A stretch of DNA of 64,000 nucleotides. Origin: Salticus scenicus (Eukaryota > Arthropoda > Arachnida > Araneae > Salticidae). The notes under the pieces were generated by a model. That model was not told the origin of the DNA, searched no databases, and worked only from the letters and a program-made list of their open reading frames with translations. Position numbers and translations under genes: made by a program. This document shows positions 59,201 through 64,000 of the stretch, in pieces; position 1 is the first letter of the stretch; each line of letters opens with the position of its first letter. The stretch is taken from NCBI GenBank assembly GCA_963930645.1, contig OZ005660.1, positions 202,954,927-203,018,926 of the forward strand, in the 5' to 3' direction.

Positions 59201-60249
59201 AAATTTTGAATGATTTCGGAGCAAAACAAACAAATGCAGATCCATGTTTATATTATATTAAAAGTGATAAAGGGTTGACTCTTATAATGATTTACGTTGA
59301 TGACATATTGTTTATGTCACAGGACCCTGATATGTTAGAAAACTTCAAAATTCATCTTGATGAAAAACTAGATGTTAAATATTCAGGCATAGTTAAATAT
59401 TGTCTAGGGATAAATTTTCAGTTAGAAAATGGCCTTATAACAATGAGTCAACATAGTTATATTAGAGAGCTCTTAGAGCGTTTTGGCATGACAGAAGCCA
59501 AGCCCGTAGCTTGTCCTATGGATACAAGCATTCGATTAAAAAAGGCCGAAAAATGTTGTGAAAACGAATATCCCTACCGTGAATTAGTTGGAAGTTTGAT
59601 GTATCTTGCAACTTCCACCAGGCCGGACATTGCAAATTCCGTCAGTCAATTAAGTCAATTTCTAACTTGTTTTGATAAAACTCATTGGACTGCCGCTAAA
59701 CGAGTTTTACGATACTTAAAGAAAACAATAAATTTTGGACTTGTATTTAGAAAAAGTAATGAGCCTTTGTTCGGTTACACTGACGTGGATTGGGGAAATT
59801 GCCTCGATGACCGTAGGTCATATACAGGTTACTGTTTCATTTTTTGCGGGAGTGCAATTACATGGGAAAGCCGTAAACAGTGTACCGTAGCTCTCTCATC
59901 AACGGAAGCCGAATATATGGCTTTATCCGATGCCACTAAGGAAGGGATATATTTATGTAAATTACTAAATGAGTTATCTGAATGCAAAATTGAAAAAGTG
60001 AGTATATTTACAGATAACTTAGGATCTATTAAATTAGCTGAAAATCCGATCTTTCATAAGCGCACCAAGCACATAGACATCAGGCATCATTTCATAAGGG
60101 ATGCACTGAAAGATGGAATCATTGATTTAAATTTTGTGTCTACTGAAAATATGGGGGCTGATATTCTTACAAAAGCATTAACATCATCAAAACATTACAA
60201 CTGTTGTAAAATTATGGGATTGGAAGATGTAACATTGTTATTTAGGTAA
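56212..60249 (+). CDS. Copia Gag-Pol polyprotein, 1345 residues, uninterrupted
   Basis: Begins at the first ATG after the leader (56212). Domain order is gag, protease, integrase, RT, RNase H, which is the copia order with integrase before RT. The gag N-terminal domain (LNKDNYETWKIQMKALL) belongs to the DUF4219/UBN2 type. A zinc knuckle lies at residues 244-257 (CWKCKRIGHRANQC). The protease Asp is about residue 296 (CVDSGCTRHM). The integrase zinc finger starts near 438 (WHCRMGH ... CEVC), and the core has HSDLCGP (Asp about 502), SDNGGEF and a Glu in SGVCERKNRT. RT has ARLVARGFSQ and YVDD at 1028-1031. RNase H has TDVDW (Asp about 1191), SSTEAEYMAL and FTDNLGSI. The single frame lacks any stop or shift. 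Like copia, Gag may come from a spliced RNA, but I see no clear splice sites for that. Confidence 0.95.
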   Translation: MASYGTLRIETLNKDNYETWKIQMKALLIKNESWIYVSGSKPKPELVAGDATSQETFDKWTDMDEKAKADIILCISPSELKQIKNCETSLDIWKKLEEIYQSKGPARKASLLKSLIQHKIADSSSVSIRDHLRKFFDIVDKLSEMDIRIDDDLLTVMLLYSLPSSYENFRCAIESRDELPKPEVLRIKIVEENDARRHDDRPNDGAFMTGNFRKKPAPWNKNKRNPKITEQYTQNERDNSKITCWKCKRIGHRANQCEKDKSFKYRQNSLGLLASTNSTNTNILFKEQSENLYCVDSGCTRHMGKDDSNFHDLKDTDIKSVNLANNETTDVSGVGKILIKTKVNSKLQNVEINDALLVPGLKTNLLSVSQMCDKGFTVTFKDKCAVINNRQKNVTLIADRKNELYYLRDNNANINNAVNFSSESIDSSKNIFADVERWHCRMGHLNVKDLIDSNLKGHIRGLNIKKVSDFNCEVCALNKMTRAPFPKHSDRVTKMLEIVHSDLCGPIRVPSIGKSLYFITFIDDYSRYCAVKFLKTKDEALNAFKEIKLLWENEKSIKIKKFMSDNGGEFIGTEFENFLKENGIQHRLTTPYCPEQSGVCERKNRTLVEMARCLLSQSKLPLNLWAEAINTSNYIRNRCPTKALNGKTPYELWNNITPNVSYFKSFGCTSYFFDNHPKHKFSPRSKKGIFVGYSENSKAFRIYLPESKTIIISRSVKFFEEKSNDVSKIGQLYPDISEREIQLSELKKGSHMQPAEEKISPPQIKNEKDELSRDSDSALEDKNTLSLRNREIIREPESFSNAVYSFNSEIEINNALKSPEASNWYKSMTDEIKVILKNNTFEVVERPQKKCIKGRFVLTNKYDQHGSLLKYKARLVARGFSQKFGIDFRETFSPVAKMGSIRILAGYAAKLGIKIHQFDITSAYLNGKLDEEIFMEVPDYFKEILQIIINENCDRDISNKAAEILKYLNVGNKVLLLKRSLYGLKQAGRCWNTKLNKILNDFGAKQTNADPCLYYIKSDKGLTLIMIYVDDILFMSQDPDMLENFKIHLDEKLDVKYSGIVKYCLGINFQLENGLITMSQHSYIRELLERFGMTEAKPVACPMDTSIRLKKAEKCCENEYPYRELVGSLMYLATSTRPDIANSVSQLSQFLTCFDKTHWTAAKRVLRYLKKTINFGLVFRKSNEPLFGYTDVDWGNCLDDRRSYTGYCFIFCGSAITWESRKQCTVALSSTEAEYMALSDATKEGIYLCKLLNELSECKIEKVSIFTDNLGSIKLAENPIFHKRTKHIDIRHHFIRDALKDGIIDLNFVSTENMGADILTKALTSSKHYNCCKIMGLEDVTLLFR

Positions 60250-60262
60250 ATACGTCGACATT

Positions 60263-60271
60263 GTGGGGGGG
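60263..60271 (+). other. Copia polypurine tract
   Basis: GTGGGGGGG immediately before the 3' LTR. Confidence 0.7.
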
Positions 60272-60536
60272 TGTTAGGTTACATTTATTTTCCATTACCA
60301 ATGCCTCTTGTATTTACCCTCCTTCACTGTATAATAGATCTTTCCAATAACGACTGGCGCGCCACCACTTGGACTGTTTTTCGTACGGCGCATCTTTTTA
60401 CCTGTACCTTGTTGAATTTTTGTTTCTCTGTATGTACCATGTGATGTGAGTGTTCGTCTAATTAAAAGTGTTTCGTGTTAATATGGACTCATTATTATGC
60501 ATTATAATTTGCGTGCTCTGCCTTCTAAGCCCAATA
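60272..60536 (+). repeat. Copia 3' LTR
   Basis: 265-bp copy of 55868-56132; followed by the TGGAT duplication. Confidence 0.95.
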
Positions 60537-60776
60537 TGGATGAATTTTCTGAATTCGAAAATGTAATTAAAAAAATATATGTGTAATGAATAATAATGAG
60601 TATTTTCTCATAAGTTAACCTGGAGTTCAAACTGAGCTTGATGCATTGTAATGCATGCCCTTGAACTATTCTGTTTTTGTCTGAAACTGATTTACTTGTT
60701 TCATAAGATTTATCAAATAGTCTCTCAATAATTAGGGATTTTCCTCTAAAATTTTAACCAAACAAATGGTGTCACG

Positions 60777-61089
60777 CAAGGTTCCCACTCTATTTCAAAA
60801 ATAAAATTCCCTGACTTTTCCCAGGTCTATTTTTAGAAAATTCCAGTCACAAAATTTGGTTCGTGACATAAAAAATAGCTCACGGTATGAAACAAAACAT
60901 AGCTCGTGACATAAAAGACAACATAGTAATGTGACTTATGATATAAATTGAATGCTCAAAAAGCATTTTCCAGATTTATATCATCATTTTTCCAGGTTTT
61001 TGAGCAATATTTACAATTTTCCCTGACTTTTTTCAGCAATTTCAAATTCCCTGACTTTTTCAGTTTTTCCCTGATCCGTGGGAACCCTG
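60777..61089. mobile_element. MITE of the CAGGGT-TCCCAC type, about 313 bp
   Basis: Starts caaggttcccac and ends gtgggaaccctg. ccctgacttt motifs repeat near both ends, as in the elements at 27660 and 49219. Flanks share tgtca only. Confidence 0.6.
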
Positions 61090-61785
61090 TGTCAGAAATT
61101 TAGCAAACCTATGCAGGATACAGGGTGACTGGCAATATAAAGTTTCTGGAAATGGAAGAATTTTGCAGCACTGGATTAAAAAAAGATAAAATTCTGGAAA
61201 AAATTGTGAAATTCTGTTGAACCTAAAAAATACAAAACAGAAGAAAATACGGGAGAAATTTCTTCTACCTGTCTTAGATGAAAAACAAAGCTCTAGAGTG
61301 TAAGCTGAGGATTTCATAAGCTTGCCTAGAATAATAAAATAAAACCCTAACTTTATTTTTTTTTTTTTTTTTAAATCTGTTTTGATTTTTTTTTTAAATC
61401 TAGAATTTATGCCTGACAACAAAAAAATTCTTTAAACCCAGCATCACAATAATATATAAAACATATATATGCTTTTCTTTCTCTAATTCAAGTCATAAAC
61501 AAACAAGGATAATTCTCCTTAGATAAAGGGTGGCAAGTAATGAAGCCTGATATGAAGATCCATTCTCCCCTTCACGGACTTAGAGAAGAAGGACCGTTTT
61601 CTCCAACGGCGGTCTTCCCTCAAAAATGGACCCGAAATGGTCGCTATTATTCGTTCGCCGCTAGGGGTCGTATTTGTTCTTTGACTGTCCACTACCTCCG
61701 TAGAATAGCATTGTGCGCAGACGAAATTTTAGTTTTATTTTCAGTTTTCTTTTTAATTTATTTTTAATGTTGGATTTTTTTCATA
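61090..61785. other. Sequence upstream of the possible THAP exon
   Basis: GC-richer between about 61555 and 61720, as expected for a 5'UTR or promoter. The open frame at 61540 (75 codons) has no recognised domain and would overlap such a 5'UTR. Confidence 0.3.
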
Positions 61786-61891
61786 ATGTCGCATTGTTAC
61801 GCACCGGGTTGCACCTCTGGATATCGAAGTGTTCGAAAAAAAAAACAAAGAAATAGGTGAAAAGAACCCAAGTTTATTTCGTCCACCTAAT
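61786..61891 (+). pseudogene. Possible THAP-domain first exon, frame shifted at a 10-A run
   Basis: The ATG at 61786 gives MSHCYAPGCTSGYRSVR. CYAPGC is the first cysteine pair (C-x4-C) of a THAP zinc finger, which starts similarly in most THAP proteins. After a run of ten As (61836-61845) the frame stops at TGA. One A fewer would keep it open through EKNPSLFRPPN to a good donor, gtaagc, at 61892; the LFRPP part fits the THAP FRFP-like segment. So this is a broken exon, or an intact one with an assembly error in the homopolymer. THAP domains occur in host transcription factors and in P-element-type transposases. No second exon is recognised in the window. Confidence 0.4.
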
Positions 61892-62995
61892 GTAAGCTAT
61901 TGATTTTAATGTTTTGTTGAATGATAAAATTATTCTCTTATAAATATTCTATTTCTATAAAAAAAAAAAAAAAAAAAAAAGGCTGATTTAATTGGGATGG
62001 TTCTTAGTAAAATTCTGTTTGATAGATTTTTTTTTTTTTTTATTAATTAAAATGTAATTTTTCAGGTCACTTTGCATTAAGATTTTAAAGTTTGCGTCCT
62101 TTTTTCATATTATTCGGCTAATACATGCGAGCTTGCAATCTTACGAGTTTAAATAATGTTAAATTATAAATTACGTTTTTTTTTTTTTTTTTTAATTACA
62201 GCTTTATAAAAAAGTATTTTAAAAATCTTGAATTGTAAACCGATTTTGGCAAGAGTTAAAAATTGGTAAAAAATGATATGAGTTCATAGTCAAACTTTTT
62301 TCAATTCATTTCAAAATTACTGAGTTTTAAGATATTTTAAAAATAATTTAAAATGTTTTTTTTTTTTTCATGCCACTTTGCATTGACATTTTAAGTTAAT
62401 TTTACAAACTGCCAATCTTTTAACTTCCAATTCATGTTAGATGATGAATCACGTTATATTATTATCATTATTATTACCATATTATAGAAATGTATTGTTT
62501 TTAACAAAAAAATTTTTAATTGGTTTTGTCAAAAATTAAAAATAATGATTATGATGTCACAGTAAAAAACTCCTAAATTCAGTTGAAAATTGGAGATTTT
62601 AAAGAAAAATTATATTTAATTAAATTCATCACCAGTGCCACATTCACATTTCATAATTTATAAGCTAGAGCTCTTCCAACTGAAAATTAGAGATTTTATG
62701 TAAAAATTAGAGTATTAAATTCAAGGTAAGTTGTTTTTATAAAGTTAGCTTTACACTTAATCTCCGTGTCATCTCGTCGGTGTATCGAGCTATTCCCTAC
62801 CCTCCTAAAATAATATATATGTAATATGTATATATATAAAAAAAATTACTCCCCCCCCCCTTTTTTTTTGTCACACTTTGTACATTCAGACAAATTAAAA
62901 AAGGTTTTTACTTTATTCCCCCTCTTTAAGTTAAGAAATATCTAATTTTTTGAAATATATATATATATGTTAAAGAAATGGAATGGTTGTAGCTA
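61892..62995. other. AT-rich sequence with homopolymers
   Basis: Runs of A or T (61961-61980, 62029-62041, 62177-62193), a (TA)n run near 62956-62968 and a C/T run near 62850-62868. No gene or element supported; could be intron of the THAP-like gene. Confidence 0.4.
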
Positions 62996-63236
62996 CACTG
63001 TAAAAAAAAAAAAAAAAAAAACGGTAGATTTACAGCATAATATGCTGGCAATATGGGTGCATGAAGGAGGGAATGTAAAAAAGAAGTTATTTACAGCAGA
63101 AACAGCCATAATAAAAGAGTCTTTTTTTACAGATGTTTCCGCTGTAAATTGCCTTATTTAACAGCAGAATGTGCAGGCAATATGGGTGCCAGCACATTTC
63201 GCTGTAAAAGCTTCCGTTTTTTTTTTTTTTACAGTG
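62996..63236. mobile_element. MITE with CACTGTAAAA ends, 241 bp
   Basis: Starts cactgtaaaaaaaa and ends ttttttttacagtg, TA on both sides. ggcaatatgggtgc is repeated directly inside (near 63045 and 63177), and ttacagc / gctgtaaa recur. Confidence 0.75.
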
Positions 63237-64000
63237 TACGTTCATGCCAAATTTCAAATTTGGCCCTGCATCTATTACTTACAAGACAATCTTTTTAAGT
63301 GTTAATTGTACTTTGAATCGATACTATATGCATTTTATAAAGTTTCTAATGCCATTTCAGGATATGTAATCAGTTTTTTGCAAAACGCAATTTTTGAGAA
63401 ACAGTGACAACTTAAAATTTGACAATTTAGGGAAAAACTCTCTTGATGCAGGAATTTTTCGAATAAGTATCATCATAAGAGAAAACATTTTTATTATTGC
63501 GGCTTTCTTTATAGAAAAATTTCAAGAAATTTTTGTTATAAATGAAAACATATAATTGATGTTAAACTATAATTATGGAAGATTAAAAAGTGCAACAGAA
63601 ATATTTAGAAAATATAATTTTGAATAAATACTCATATGCAAAACTTTTCAGCTTGAATAACTAAAGAGAAATTTATCATAAATGCTGGAATTTTAAACTC
63701 AAAATTTAATGCAGTTTAGAATTTCAACAAGATAATATATGGATGATTTTATATTAATAACATATTTGAGTATCAGTGTAGGTAACATATTTGGCGGAAA
63801 AAAAAAAAAGAAATGTAGGAAAATTTCATACTTGTTTTTTTTTTTTTTTTTTTAAATATTATCGAGAAGATTTATTATTTTTTACTAACAAATAATATTT
63901 TTTTTTTCACTCATTCTGTAAGCCACAGGTAAATAATGCAATTAAATAATTAGAAAATATTATGTGCTGGAATTTTCTTCCATGGTGAGAGAAATCGCTA
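63237..64000. other. AT-rich sequence, nothing recognised
   Basis: No ORF, RNA gene or terminal repeats seen to the end of the window. Confidence 0.5.

Larger units (their letters stand above)
55868..60536 (+). mobile_element. Ty1/copia LTR retrotransposon, apparently intact
   Basis: Two 265-bp LTRs, TGGAT duplicated at 55863-55867 and 60537-60541, a primer site, one long ORF and a G-rich tract give a complete 4.67-kb element. I found no difference between the LTRs. The LTRs end TG...TA rather than TG...CA. Everything visible is consistent with a live or very recently live copy. Confidence 0.95.

Overview
The window is AT-rich eukaryotic DNA, almost certainly arthropod and probably chelicerate (spider-like). 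That placement is inference from the repeat families, a FLYWCH-domain fragment and the long transposon-filled introns; no sequence marker fixes the species. I recognise one host gene: a three-coding-exon Sm-fold gene on the + strand (exons 26068-26103, 36255-36377 and 44283-44420, with a probable 3'UTR exon at 48684-48955). It encodes a 98-residue protein most like spliceosomal SmF (SNRPF) but more diverged than SmF usually is. A possible first exon of a THAP zinc-finger gene lies at 61786-61891, and a broken FLYWCH domain lies at 2599-2745.

The rest is mostly transposable elements, many of them nested.

4.1-11.3 kb: one DNA transposon with an 8-bp target duplication holds a foldback element in its left arm and a full-length but decayed non-LTR retrotransposon in its middle. 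That retrotransposon itself holds a hAT-type MITE.

12.7-15.6 kb: a degenerate tandem array (units of about 105-125 bp), bounded or interrupted by a hAT-like element, a nest of two palindromic MITEs and, in its tail, a 268-bp palindromic MITE. A second copy of the array lies at 40.6-41.4 kb.

17.1-25.5 kb: a BEL/Pao LTR retrotransposon on the - strand with two apparently identical 425-bp LTRs and a CCTGT target duplication. A 1.58-kb non-coding DNA transposon with GC-rich ends splits its polyprotein gene.

26-49 kb: the SmF-like gene, with introns of about 10.2, 7.9 and 4.3 kb loaded with hAT-like, mariner, Tigger/pogo-like and palindromic elements and minisatellites.

49-55 kb: further MITEs, a tRNA-derived SINE, and a GC-richer island near 53.9-54.1 kb.

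55.9-60.5 kb: an apparently intact Ty1/copia element on the + strand with identical 265-bp LTRs, a TGGAT duplication, one uninterrupted 1345-residue ORF, and a primer site matching the anticodon arm of initiator tRNA-Met.

The two LTR elements look very young, while the non-LTR retrotransposon and mariner are old and broken. All target duplications, terminal repeats and splice sites were read by eye; edges without a target duplication are approximate.
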